A DNA stretch of 64,000 nucleotides from JAGQOZ01 sp041399205 (GTDB taxonomy: Bacteria > Planctomycetota > Planctomycetia > Pirellulales > Pirellulaceae), in contig JAWKTK010000006.1 of the NCBI GenBank assembly GCA_041399205.1, forward strand, positions 124,001 to 188,000, written 5' to 3'. The number at the start of each line of letters is the position of its first letter. Within the stretch, counting starts at the first letter, position 1. Under the pieces are notes generated by a model that was not told where the DNA came from, did not search any database, and worked only from the letters and a program-made list of their open reading frames with translations. This document shows, one piece after another, positions 18,418 through 27,066 of the stretch. Both the position numbers and the translations under genes were made by a program.

Positions 18418-18432
18418 TGGGGACAAGTGGTG
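18418..18432 (+). promoter_or_regulatory. Additional TGGGG/TGGTG pair at the mraZ start
   Basis: TGGGG (18418-18422) and TGGTG (18428-18432) are again 10 bp apart and end four bases before the mraZ ATG at 18437. The second box overlaps the place where a ribosome binding site should be; only a weak GGTG is available. Binding of MraZ here could block its own expression. Confidence 0.4.
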
Positions 18433-18436
18433 ATTT

Positions 18437-18883
18437 ATGTTGCTGACGGGAACATTTCCCCGAGTGATCGATGAAAAGCAACGTATCGCTATTCCCAAGC
18501 GGCTTCGCGACGCCTTCAAAACGGACGACGGCCCTGAAGTCTTGTTTTTGGCGCCTGGAACGGACGAATCATTGCTTATTTACACGGAGGCATCTTTTTC
18601 GCGGCTTGCCGATCAGTTGGCGGCTTCATCGCCCACCGGACAAGATGTTCGGGCCTTTAGTCGCCTGTTCTTTTCCCAAGCGGAACGATTGGAACTGGAC
18701 CGCCAAGGTCGCATGCGAGTTCCCGCCGAACTGGTTCGGCATGCTTCGCTGGACAAGGACGCGGTACTGGTTGGTGTACGAGACCATTTGGAACTGTGGG
18801 ACCAGAGCAAGTGGGACGCTTATGTCGTTCGCGAAAAAGAACAATTTGACCAAACGGCGGAACGAGCTTTCCGCGGCCCATAA
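18437..18883 (+). CDS. mraZ: Transcriptional regulator MraZ
   Basis: 148 residues with two tandem AbrB-like SpoVT folds. LTGTFPRVIDEKQRIAIPKRLR at the N-terminus is the first, and LELDRQGRMRVPAELVRHA near residues 81-99 is the second; both carry the family's DxKGR-like DNA-binding core. MraZ forms a ring-shaped oligomer that represses its own promoter and usually the division/cell-wall cluster. Here rsmH and cell-wall genes are absent and the next gene on the strand is flgB, 550 bp downstream. TGGGN boxes lie upstream, so autoregulation is likely. Confidence 0.93.
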   Translation: MLLTGTFPRVIDEKQRIAIPKRLRDAFKTDDGPEVLFLAPGTDESLLIYTEASFSRLADQLAASSPTGQDVRAFSRLFFSQAERLELDRQGRMRVPAELVRHASLDKDAVLVGVRDHLELWDQSKWDAYVVREKEQFDQTAERAFRGP

Positions 18884-19433
18884 AAATGAAAGAGAGAAAC
18901 TCCGCGATTCTGGTTGCACGACCAACGACTCTGTCGGCATAGGACACAGTCACGCTTTCGGTCACGGACGACCGGACAGCTGTCGTTGATCCGTTTGAAT
19001 CGCGAAATTGAAGGATGAATAAATGACTGAACGTTACGTCCAATTGCAATTAGGTCACTTATTACGTCCGTCCGTTAGTTCGTCTCGCGCGGTAACGGAA
19101 GTGTCAGATGTCGCGGCCACTGATGTCTGATGCTGCCTGGTTGTTCTCGAACCGCTAGGTGTACCGCGGGTTCGTTGTCACGGATGTACAACGAACTACG
19201 AACGAATGAAGCGCCGCTCTCCCGCAGCGCGGAGCTTCATGGCCCCCTACCCCTCAGGCACAAGGATTGTCGCTTGGGGTAGAGGTCCACCCTTCTTCTT
19301 CGCAATCGCCTATCAGTCTCGAAATTCGGCTTGCCGAATTTATTCTCTTTTAACTTGCGGCCAGCCGTTTTTCTCTCAAGTTTGCCGGGCGTCCCTCATC
19401 AAGATCCTCGTCGGGATAACCGATACAACCGAC
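18884..19433. other. Gene-free spacer between mraZ and flgB
   Basis: I see no supported gene in this 550-bp stretch. It holds an imperfect hairpin near 19206-19236 (GAAGC...GCTTC outer arms) without a T-run, and no convincing sigma-28 or sigma-54 promoter. The flgB frame stays open upstream to 19206, but the family N-terminus begins at 19434. The promoter of the flagellar operon presumably lies here. Confidence 0.5.
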
Positions 19434-19784
19434 ATGAACGGAAAAATTTCACAAATCGACGCATTGTCAAAATCGCTGGAAGTGGCCGAAATGCGGCATA
19501 AGGTGGTCAGTCAGAATCTGGCCAACGTCAACACGCCCAACTACCACGCGGTGGACTTGGATTTTCAGCAAACACTGGAGGCTCACTTGAGCGACCAGAA
19601 GTTAACGGAAGACGGCGTGGAATTGTTCGAGCGTCCAGACTTGGTGCTGCGCGCCGACGGCAATAACGTAGACGTCGACCTGGAAGTTGGCGACCTGAAC
19701 AAGAACGTCATGCTTTATCAAACGTACACCCAGTTGCTGTCCGCCAAACTGGGACAAATGCGGACGGCCATTGCCGGTCGCTAA
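19434..19784 (+). CDS. flgB: Flagellar basal-body rod protein FlgB
   Basis: 116 residues. First gene of an eleven-gene operon. FlgB is a proximal rod subunit exported by the flagellar type III system. The flagellar rod N-terminal motif is visible as VSQNLANVNTPNYHAVDLDF near residues 23-42, and the C-terminal rod helix as VMLYQTYTQLLSAKLGQMRTAI. The ATG at 19434 is chosen because the helix preceding the motif starts there; the longer frame adds 76 residues with no resemblance to rod proteins. FlgC follows after 40 bp. Confidence 0.92.
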   Translation: MNGKISQIDALSKSLEVAEMRHKVVSQNLANVNTPNYHAVDLDFQQTLEAHLSDQKLTEDGVELFERPDLVLRADGNNVDVDLEVGDLNKNVMLYQTYTQLLSAKLGQMRTAIAGR

Positions 19785-19824
19785 GGCCCGCCTGTCATTC
19801 AGACCACAATGAAAGGAGTCTCCC

Positions 19825-20262
19825 ATGTCACGCACACTATCCAGCGCCGACATCAGCGCGTCCGGATTGTCGGCAGAACGACTCCGCATGGAAGTGGTGG
19901 CGGAAAACATTGCCAACGCCAACACCACCAGAACTCCAGACGGCGGTCCGTATCGCCGCAAGGAAGTTGTGTTTGCCACCGCCTTTCAAGATGCGTATCG
20001 AACCACCGTGGCAGACATGAGACAGCAACAAGGTGTCGACGTAGTGGCTATCGAAGAAGACCAGTCGCCGTTTCCCAAGGTGTATCAGCCGGGTCATCCC
20101 GATGCGGACGAACAAGGATTCGTCGAAATGCCCAACGTGCAGATGTCCAGCGAAATGGTCGATCTGATCACAGCCAGTCGTTCGTACGAAGCGAATTTAA
20201 AAGCGCTTCGTTCGTACCGTCAAATGGTGGAGGGAGTCCTTTCGCTACTACGTAATGGATAA
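19825..20262 (+). CDS. flgC: Flagellar basal-body rod protein FlgC
   Basis: 145 residues, normal for FlgC. The N-terminal rod motif is SGLSAERLRMEVVAENIANANTT (residues ~12-34). The C-terminal segment VEMPNVQMSSEMVDLITASRSYEANLKAL is the classic FlgC/FlgG ending that packs into the rod coiled coil. AAAGGAG precedes the start. The stop is five bases before fliE, so the two genes are tightly coupled. Confidence 0.95.
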   Translation: MSRTLSSADISASGLSAERLRMEVVAENIANANTTRTPDGGPYRRKEVVFATAFQDAYRTTVADMRQQQGVDVVAIEEDQSPFPKVYQPGHPDADEQGFVEMPNVQMSSEMVDLITASRSYEANLKALRSYRQMVEGVLSLLRNG

Positions 20263-20267
20263 TTCAG

Positions 20268-20567
20268 ATGAATATTTCGCACATCAACCACGTATCGGCC
20301 AGCCTGCCCTCGCAAGCTAGCGCGGAAAGTGCGAAACCCACCGACGGGAATTCGTTTGCGCAGCTGATTGCCGAAAAACTAGGAGAAGCCAACCTCCAAC
20401 AACAACAAGCGGATCAAAACATTCAACAACTCATGTCCGGAGAAGCGGACAGCGTGCAAGACGTTGTCTTGTCTGTGGCCAAGGCAGACCTGAGCTTTCG
20501 AATGCTGGTAGAAATCCGCAACAAACTGATTGAGTCGTACCAAGAGATCATGCGAATGCAGGTTTAA
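20268..20567 (+). CDS. fliE: Flagellar hook-basal body complex protein FliE
   Basis: 99 residues, the usual FliE size. FliE joins the MS ring to the proximal rod. The C-terminal half carries the family pattern: LMSGEADSVQDVVLSVAKADLSFRMLVEIRNKLIESYQEIMRMQV. The N-terminus is a short variable region. It lies in the expected order flgB-flgC-fliE-fliF. Confidence 0.94.
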   Translation: MNISHINHVSASLPSQASAESAKPTDGNSFAQLIAEKLGEANLQQQQADQNIQQLMSGEADSVQDVVLSVAKADLSFRMLVEIRNKLIESYQEIMRMQV

Positions 20568-20595
20568 CTAGGACACAGGAACGGGTGCAGGAACA

Positions 20596-22182
20596 ATGGT
20601 GAAGTATCTGCTGGATGTTACCAAGGAACTGGCGGCATTCTGGAAGCGTACAAGTCTCAAGAATCGCATCCTGATGTGCGTAGTGGTGGCAACTTGCTTA
20701 GTTGTCACAATCGGCGTTGGCATTTGGTCGTCGCGGCCACAATACATGCCGCTGGTGGACAATTTAACGGCAACCGAAATCGGCGACGTGATGGGACGCC
20801 TGAAGACCGCTGGCATTGACTGCAAGATGAACTTTTCCGGCACAGTGGTCCTAGTTCCGGAACAAGACTTGGCTAGCGCGCGAGTAGCCATCGGTGACTA
20901 CATGACACCCGGCGACGAACTTGCGTTGGACGACGGCGGATTCTTTACCGATCCCACGCAAAAACATTCTCGCGCTTTGGAGCGAAAGGAACGGATGATT
21001 GCGCAGTCCATTAAACGCATGCAATCCGTGTCTGACGTGTCTGTCCACATTGCGCAGCCCGAACCCAGCCCGTTTACTCGCGATGCTCAAGTCACCACGG
21101 CCAGTGTGATTGTCAGCGGGCACCGAGGCCAGCCGTTTACACGACATCACGCATCGGCCGTGGTGGCGTTGGTCGCCAGCAGCGTGGAAGGGCTTTCGCC
21201 TGACAACGTGACGGTGATGGACACGCAAGGCATGGTCCTTTCTTCGGGCGGGATGATGGCCAACTCAGACGTATCGGCCAATTTTGAATATCGGCGACAG
21301 CTTGAAGCGGAACTGGCCGCCAAGGCCGAGACACTGTTGAGCATGCTATTAGGCCGAGGACGTGCGATGGTTCGCGTCACCGCCGACGTCGACTTTACTC
21401 GGCAAACTCGAACCGAAACCACCTATGATCCGGAAGGCAAGGTTCGCACCAAGGAGACCAGCAAAACCGTTTCTCGAAAGTCAGAAGCGGCCGCCAATGG
21501 AGGTCCAGCCGGCACGGCGTCCAACCTGCGCGCCAGCAACAACAATTCGTCCAAGACTCCGTTCGAAGAAAAAGAAGAAGAACTGGAAACGGCCTACGAA
21601 GTCTCTAGCATCACCAACGAATTTGCTGAAATGCCAGGCAAAATCAAACGACTCACCGTGGCCGCCACCGTGGACTTGTCCGAACTGGAAGCCGCTGCGG
21701 CCGCGAATCAAGATCCCGATGCAGACCCCAACGCCGCTGGCAACAACGATCCACCCATTACGCAAACCCAAATCGAAGACATCATCAAACAAGCCGTTGG
21801 TTTTGACGACGCTCGCCAAGATGCCATTCACGTTACGGTTGGTTCGTTAGCCGGGGCCATTGCCGACGAACAAGAAATGGCGGCCGCAGAACGACAAGCT
21901 TCGTTGGAACGGTTGGCTCGCAACAGTTCGCTGGGCCTAGGCGCTGTTGTCGCATTGATCGTCGGCATCATGGTCTTGATGAAAATGAAGCCGGTGACCA
22001 TCACGGTCCCTCCGGATGAAACCATTAGCTTGGAACGAGCTCGCATCTTTGCAGAACTTTCGCGAAAAGTGAATCGCGATCCGGAAAAGATGAGGGCAAT
22101 CGTGGCGTCCTGGTTAGATGAAGACGAAGATCGTGAGCGCCGCGTCTCTGACAGGCGAGCGACCGATCGGCGAGCGGCATAG
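20596..22182 (+). CDS. fliF: Flagellar MS-ring protein FliF
   Basis: 528 residues. Two membrane spans frame a large periplasmic domain: about residues 24-46 (ILMCVVVATCLVVTIGVGIW) and about 445-465 (SLGLGAVVALIVGIMVLM). The periplasmic part has the YscJ/FliF ring-building domain, with LVDNLTATEIGDVMGRLKTAGI and SVHIAQPEPSPFTRDAQVTTASV. The C-terminal cytoplasmic tail (about 470-528), which docks FliG, is present but short and ends in an Arg/Asp-rich stretch. The middle (~300-345) is a charged, probably disordered insertion. Confidence 0.95.
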   Translation: MVKYLLDVTKELAAFWKRTSLKNRILMCVVVATCLVVTIGVGIWSSRPQYMPLVDNLTATEIGDVMGRLKTAGIDCKMNFSGTVVLVPEQDLASARVAIGDYMTPGDELALDDGGFFTDPTQKHSRALERKERMIAQSIKRMQSVSDVSVHIAQPEPSPFTRDAQVTTASVIVSGHRGQPFTRHHASAVVALVASSVEGLSPDNVTVMDTQGMVLSSGGMMANSDVSANFEYRRQLEAELAAKAETLLSMLLGRGRAMVRVTADVDFTRQTRTETTYDPEGKVRTKETSKTVSRKSEAAANGGPAGTASNLRASNNNSSKTPFEEKEEELETAYEVSSITNEFAEMPGKIKRLTVAATVDLSELEAAAAANQDPDADPNAAGNNDPPITQTQIEDIIKQAVGFDDARQDAIHVTVGSLAGAIADEQEMAAAERQASLERLARNSSLGLGAVVALIVGIMVLMKMKPVTITVPPDETISLERARIFAELSRKVNRDPEKMRAIVASWLDEDEDRERRVSDRRATDRRAA

Positions 22183-22216
22183 CAAACAATCAATTTGGCA
22201 GACAGGGGCTTGTATT

Positions 22217-23188
22217 GTGAACACGGAAGAACGCGTCAGTATTTTGCTGCATGTTTTGGGCGAAGACGTCGCCGGACCGGTCTTGGACGACATGGATACG
22301 AATCGAGTAAATCGAATTCGCAAACAAATGTCAGAACTCGGAAAAGCACCTCCGACTCTGGGTGAAATCAACGAAGTTATTGCCGAGTTCGAACGCTGTT
22401 TGCGGTTAACCGGGTTAGCAGGTATCGACTTCGAAATCAACGACGGCGATTCCAAGAACGGCAAACAGGAATGTGACGACCCGGCGTCCTTGCCCGCTGA
22501 TCCCATGGCTGCACTGTCGCATATTTCGGCAGAACGCCTAGGTATTGGCCTGCGCGGAGAGCAACCCAAAACGATTGCCATTGTCCTGAACAGCCTGAGC
22601 GTGGATCAAGCGGGCGAAGTCTTAACCAGCCTGACAAGTGAAATTCGCGGCAAAGTACTTTCCGAATTGAAAACCATGCCCGTGTTGCCAAAAGCCACCT
22701 TGCAACGCATCTTGCAAGCGGCCATCGACAAAGCCATGGCGGTCGACTTGGAATCCGTGCGAGCGGCGAATGTGGATCGAGGTTCGCAAATTGCCGGTAT
22801 GTTACGCAAGTTGCCGCGAAAAGACCGAGGCCAAATGTTGGAGCAGATGTCCGAGGAAGATCCGGAAACGTATTCCCAAGTCGTCGGTAAGCTATATTCC
22901 ATTAGTGACGTTGCCAACCTAGAGGACTTTTCTGTGCGCAAGTTGCTGGCCGTATTAACCACACAAGTCCTAGCCGTCGTGCTCAGCGCAGCGGACCAAC
23001 CGGTTGCCGACAAGTTCCTTGCAAATATGGCCAAACGCGTCCGCGAAGCGTTGGAAGAAGAAATCGAATTCTTGGGCAAGGTCCCCGAAGAAGAGCTGGC
23101 GTCCAGCAATCGTGAAGTGATCGAAAAAATGGTCGAACTGGACCAAAAAGGCGAACTGGTCTTCTTAGAACCAGCCACCACCGCCTAA
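22217..23188 (+). CDS. fliG: Flagellar motor switch protein FliG
   Basis: 323 residues from the GTG at 22217, which has AGGGG about 9 bases upstream. The frame is open to 22118, but that would overlap fliF. FliG forms the rotor side of the torque-generating interface. The N-terminal FliF-binding domain (ERVSILLHVLGEDVAG) is followed by the middle domain (EQPKTIAIVLNSLSVDQAGEVLTSLTSE). In the C-terminal domain the charged torque helix normally found near residues 280-300 is represented by KRVREALEEEIEFLGKV. Confidence 0.92.
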   Translation: MNTEERVSILLHVLGEDVAGPVLDDMDTNRVNRIRKQMSELGKAPPTLGEINEVIAEFERCLRLTGLAGIDFEINDGDSKNGKQECDDPASLPADPMAALSHISAERLGIGLRGEQPKTIAIVLNSLSVDQAGEVLTSLTSEIRGKVLSELKTMPVLPKATLQRILQAAIDKAMAVDLESVRAANVDRGSQIAGMLRKLPRKDRGQMLEQMSEEDPETYSQVVGKLYSISDVANLEDFSVRKLLAVLTTQVLAVVLSAADQPVADKFLANMAKRVREALEEEIEFLGKVPEEELASSNREVIEKMVELDQKGELVFLEPATTA

Positions 23189-23200
23189 AAGGGGCACACC

Positions 23201-23854
23201 ATGAACCAACATGTCATTTCACTTCGCCAACCGCTGCGCGGCGTCACTGTGGTCGACGCCAAGTCGCCGCTTCCCCAGGGACTTGTCAAAAAGACGCTGG
23301 CTTCCAGTCACACCGTTGCCACTCGTCCCAAATCAACCAACTCGGCCCATTCGACGGAAGCCGATGCGACTGATGCCAACCAACGCCCTGCAGCTCCTCG
23401 GTTCGACCCCGCGTTGCAAAAGCAATTCACGCAAAGCATCCACGAACTTCGCCAACAAATTCAGCAACTTCAAGCTTGGCACCAACAACAAGCACAGACA
23501 TGGGCCGACGAATTTGCCGACCTAGTCATTCGCACTACCGAACGCATCGTCCGCCATTGCGTTGACCGAAATCAAATGAACATAGGCGCATTAATCCAAG
23601 AAGCCACGGAACAACTGCAGTCCCCGGAACCAGTCACCATTCACCTAAATCCAACTGACCTGGAAGCCTATCAGGCGCAACACGCAGACCAAGTTCAAAA
23701 TAGCAAATTGGTTGCGGACGCGGGCTTGCTGCCGGGCAGTGTGCGAGTGGAATCGGGGACGGCCGGCTTGATCACCAGCGCCCAAAGTCGACTGGAAGCG
23801 ATTGCGGAAATCCTGCACCTGAAACTGGCAGAAATAGAATGGGGTGCCGCATGA
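23201..23854 (+). CDS. fliH: Flagellar assembly protein FliH
   Basis: 217 residues. FliH is the stator-like regulator that links the FliI ATPase to the export gate and C ring. After a variable Ser/Thr-rich N-terminus comes a Gln-rich coiled coil (about 75-115, IHELRQQIQQLQAWHQQQAQ). The C-terminal domain resembles the V/F-type peripheral stalk delta subunit, with VTIHLNPTDLEAYQ and SVRVESGTAGLITSAQSRLEAI. Its stop overlaps the fliI start (ATGA), typical of this pair. Confidence 0.88.
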   Translation: MNQHVISLRQPLRGVTVVDAKSPLPQGLVKKTLASSHTVATRPKSTNSAHSTEADATDANQRPAAPRFDPALQKQFTQSIHELRQQIQQLQAWHQQQAQTWADEFADLVIRTTERIVRHCVDRNQMNIGALIQEATEQLQSPEPVTIHLNPTDLEAYQAQHADQVQNSKLVADAGLLPGSVRVESGTAGLITSAQSRLEAIAEILHLKLAEIEWGAA

Positions 23855-25158
23855 GCGTGTTGACGGAACTACATCGCGACATCGGTTTGTCTCGCACCTT
23901 TCATTCCGTGGGGCGAATCAAAAGTGCCAACGGTGTGCTGACGGCTGACATTCCCGCCGCCATTCACGAACAGTGCCAAGTGATTGACAGAAACTTGTCA
24001 GTCATGGCCGAAGTCATTGGTTTCAATGATGATGCGGTGCAGATCATGCCCTACTACGATCTGGAAGGACTGAGCCGAGACGCACGAGTCATCCGTTTGG
24101 AAAAAAGGTCGATGGTGCCTTACGGACCAGGATTGCTCGGCCGAGTCATCGATGCGTTTGGCAACCCGATGGACGGCAAAGGGCCGCTGCGAAATTGTCG
24201 CTGGAATTTGCTGGAACAGAATATCCCGTGTCCGCTGAGTAGAACCAGCATCAACGTGCCATTTCCGACGGGCCAAAGAACGATCGACGGATTGCTGACG
24301 ATTGGACGAGGCCAGCGGATGGGTTTGTTCGCCGGAAGCGGTGTCGGCAAGAGTACGTTGCTGGGCGAAATTGCCAAGAGCGTGGAAACCGATATCAACG
24401 TCATTGCGTTGATTGGCGAACGAGGACGCGAGGTTCGTCCGTTCCTGGATGAATGCTTGGGTGAAAAAGGCATGGAACGATCCGTGGTGATTGTGGCCAC
24501 CAGCGACCAAAGTTCACTGGTACGAGTTCGCGCGGCAGAAACGGCCGTGTCTATCGCGTCGCAATTTCGAAGTTTAGGACAACACGTGCTGTTGATGCTG
24601 GACAGTATCACTCGACTGGCCCACGCTCAACGCGAGATTGGCTTGGTTCGTAACGAACCACCGACTGCTCGAGGCTACACGCCCAGCGTGCTCCGGTTGA
24701 TCACCAAAATCTTGGAAGCCATGGGCAACGGCGACGTGGGCAGCATCACCGGAATTGTGACCGTGCTGGTGGACGGAGATGATTTTAACGAACCGATCTC
24801 CGACGCCGTCCGTTCCATTGTGGACGGGCATACCGTGCTGACTCGCGAAATGGCACAGCGCGGCCATTATCCGGCGATCGATGTCCTGCACAGTATCAGC
24901 CGAGTTGCCCGAAATGTGATTTCAGACGAACACGCCGCCAGTGCTCAGAAGATTCGAGACATGCTGGCGATTCAGCGCGAAATGGAAGACTTGATCCGAG
25001 TGGGCGCGTATGTCAAAGGATCCTCGGAGAAGGTGGACAAAGCCTTAGAACTGGCCGACGCCATTGACGCTCTGCGCTTTCAGCGCCCCGGCGAATCGAC
25101 TCCCTTCGCTCAGACGGTGAACGCCATGAAACAAATTGCCGCAGCATGGAAGTGGTAA
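23851..25158 (+). CDS. fliI: Flagellar type III export ATPase FliI
   Basis: 435 residues. The ATPase powers or primes export of axial proteins at the cytoplasmic face. Walker A is GLFAGSGVGKSTLLGEIAK, Walker B is HVLLMLDSITRLAHAQREIGL, and the arginine-finger/ATPase signature PSVLRLITKILEAMG is present. IALIGERGREVRPFL is the catalytic-Glu segment. The start at 23851 overlaps the fliH stop; an ATG 12 bases earlier in frame is less likely. Confidence 0.97.
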   Translation: MSVLTELHRDIGLSRTFHSVGRIKSANGVLTADIPAAIHEQCQVIDRNLSVMAEVIGFNDDAVQIMPYYDLEGLSRDARVIRLEKRSMVPYGPGLLGRVIDAFGNPMDGKGPLRNCRWNLLEQNIPCPLSRTSINVPFPTGQRTIDGLLTIGRGQRMGLFAGSGVGKSTLLGEIAKSVETDINVIALIGERGREVRPFLDECLGEKGMERSVVIVATSDQSSLVRVRAAETAVSIASQFRSLGQHVLLMLDSITRLAHAQREIGLVRNEPPTARGYTPSVLRLITKILEAMGNGDVGSITGIVTVLVDGDDFNEPISDAVRSIVDGHTVLTREMAQRGHYPAIDVLHSISRVARNVISDEHAASAQKIRDMLAIQREMEDLIRVGAYVKGSSEKVDKALELADAIDALRFQRPGESTPFAQTVNAMKQIAAAWKW

Positions 25159-25162
25159 GACC

Positions 25163-25588
25163 ATGAAACGATTTGAATTTCGACTAGACCGGTTGCTGGC
25201 CCTTCGCGAAAGCCAAAAACGTATGGTCGAACAAGAGATTGCCAGAAATTTACGAAACCAACGCGATGTGCGCGAGCAGAAGCAGCACGTCATCGCCCAG
25301 TGGCAACAAGCCATGCGAAGTGTGCGTGCCGACCAAATTGACACCCTGCAACCACTGTGCGATCAACACCAGCTGCAGGTTCGCAAACTAGATCAAAAAC
25401 TCCAGGCACTGCAGGTTTCCCTGCAACAGATCCAACAGCGACGAATTTCATTGGAACGACAGGTCGATTCGTACGGTCGACTACGAGCAGACGCGTGGAG
25501 CGAATACTTGAAGGAATACGAATCAGAAACGCAGCTGGAGCGTGATGAACGAGCGATTCGTGGTTGGGATCAACGTCCATCGGCGTAG
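25163..25588 (+). CDS. fliJ: Flagellar export chaperone-like coiled-coil protein FliJ
   Basis: 141 residues, almost entirely a long charged helix with heptads: FEFRLDRLLALRESQKRMVEQEIARN, then repeated Gln/Lys/Glu-rich turns. FliJ sits in the FliI hexamer like the gamma subunit of F1-ATPase. It follows fliI by four bases. The start at 25163 is the ATG before KRFEFRLDRLL, the usual FliJ opening. Sequence identity in this family is low, so the call relies on position, length and coiled-coil character. Confidence 0.85.
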   Translation: MKRFEFRLDRLLALRESQKRMVEQEIARNLRNQRDVREQKQHVIAQWQQAMRSVRADQIDTLQPLCDQHQLQVRKLDQKLQALQVSLQQIQQRRISLERQVDSYGRLRADAWSEYLKEYESETQLERDERAIRGWDQRPSA

Positions 25589-25649
25589 CACACAGAAATT
25601 CAAACTGCCATGGGTCGGCAGTTGCGGGTAGGGAAATAGGAGCGAAATC

Positions 25650-26402
25650 ATGGTTCGACTGGTAATGACCGGAATTCTGGCTGTTCTGCTGTTTGCGGGC
25701 GGCTTGGGCATTTCGCTGTTCATGAACAAATCGCTACTAGCACCGCCCGAGGAGCCGGCTACCGTAGAACCGGAGCCGCTGCCGTTGTCTGAGCTGCCTG
25801 CGAGACCCCAGTTTGAAGTCAACGACGCTCCGGTGGAATTACCGATGGCCATTCACGAAGAACCGATGACGCCAGAAGAAGTCGTACGCTACGGTGCCAT
25901 CATTCGCAGCCATCAAGAGACCATTAAGAAAGAAGAAGCCGACCTGCGGCGAGAACAATCTCGAGCCAAATTGATCTACGGCGATGTGGAAGCAAAGCAA
26001 AAAGAGATCGAAGGCATGCTTTCCAAATTGGTTGAAGCGATGAAGGAAAGCGAACGCATCCTGCAAGTCATGAAAGCGGACCTGGAAACCATCAACACGG
26101 AAAAACAACAACTGGAAACATCTAAGCAACAATTGGAAACCACGGTCGATCAAACTCAGACCACGCCAGCAGAAAACATCAAGCAGATTTCGGACTGGTT
26201 CCAAAACATGGACCCGCAGAATGCCGCGCAATATGTCAAAGCCATGTGCGACAGCGGCAAGCTTGAGGACGTGGTTAACTTGATGGGATATCTGGAACCC
26301 AAAAAAGCAGCGGGAATTTTGGCCGCCATTCCCGATGCCAACCTGCAGTCTCAGCTTTTGACCGCATTTCAAGAGACTCGTCGGGATAAGAAGAAAAAAT
26401 AG
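25650..26402 (+). CDS. MotE-like protein with MgtE N-terminal-type domain
   Basis: 250 residues. One N-terminal membrane span (MTGILAVLLFAGGLGISLFM), a Pro-rich periplasmic stretch, a long coiled coil (about 85-170), and a C-terminal helical repeat domain: ISDWFQNMDPQNAAQYVKAM and VVNLMGYLEPKKAAGILAAIP. The latter matches the MgtE N-terminal superfamily. Proteins of this build between fliJ and fliL are MotE-type chaperones for the stator protein MotC or related factors in other phyla. Function is inferred from this order and architecture. Confidence 0.72.
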   Translation: MVRLVMTGILAVLLFAGGLGISLFMNKSLLAPPEEPATVEPEPLPLSELPARPQFEVNDAPVELPMAIHEEPMTPEEVVRYGAIIRSHQETIKKEEADLRREQSRAKLIYGDVEAKQKEIEGMLSKLVEAMKESERILQVMKADLETINTEKQQLETSKQQLETTVDQTQTTPAENIKQISDWFQNMDPQNAAQYVKAMCDSGKLEDVVNLMGYLEPKKAAGILAAIPDANLQSQLLTAFQETRRDKKKK

Positions 26403-26447
26403 CCGATAACAACGTAATACCAGACAATTCACAGGGGAGCTCCTCGA

Positions 26448-26969
26448 ATGGCTGACGAAGAAAACAAACCCGACGAAGCAGCAGAGGGCGAAGGAGACGC
26501 CGGTAAAAAGAAAAAAGGTGGCTCGATGATTACCGGAATCATCTGGGGCGTCATGGGGATGCTGCTAGGTGCCGGTGGTTTTAGTGTTCCCATGATGTTT
26601 CCGCAACTCTTTGGTGGCGAACCAGTCAAACCAGAACCGGTCGTCACCGAACCAGCATTCGTCGAATTTGGCGAAGCGGTGGTGACACTGAACGAAGACC
26701 GCCTGGGCCACTACCTTCGCGCCAAGATTACGTTGCAAGTTGACGCTACCGAATTAGCCGAAGTGGAACAGGAAATCACCGCCAAGCACGCCATTCTCAA
26801 GAACTGGCTGATCAGCTACTTGTCGGATTTGACACTCGACGATATTCGAGGTGCCGCCGGACAAGCTCGTTTGCGTCGAGAAATCCAGAACCATTTCAAT
26901 TCCACCCTTTTCAAAGACGGTTATGATCGAATTCACGACGTTCTGTTCGTGGATTTTAGTGCTCAATAA
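26448..26969 (+). CDS. fliL: Flagellar basal body-associated protein FliL
   Basis: 173 residues. A charged, Lys-rich cytoplasmic N-terminus (about 28 residues) is followed by a single membrane span (MITGIIWGVMGMLLGAGGFSVPMMF) and a periplasmic stomatin-like domain. The domain includes EFGEAVVTLNEDRLGHYLRAKITLQVD and a C-terminal LRREIQNHFNSTLF block. FliL surrounds and stabilises stator units. GGGGAG precedes the start. Position between the MotE-like gene and fliM is standard. Confidence 0.9.
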   Translation: MADEENKPDEAAEGEGDAGKKKKGGSMITGIIWGVMGMLLGAGGFSVPMMFPQLFGGEPVKPEPVVTEPAFVEFGEAVVTLNEDRLGHYLRAKITLQVDATELAEVEQEITAKHAILKNWLISYLSDLTLDDIRGAAGQARLRREIQNHFNSTLFKDGYDRIHDVLFVDFSAQ

Positions 26970-27066
26970 CAGTGAGCGGACAATTTCGTAACACCCACCA
27001 AGCGAATCGCCGTTGCGTGCAAAGACGGTTCGCTTGGTTGCATTGTGGACAGTAAAGAAAACCATC

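Noticed and set aside
19370..19430. Sigma-28 promoter before flgB
   Set aside because: TCAAGTTT resembles a -35 box, but no GCCGATAA-like element lies 11 bp downstream.
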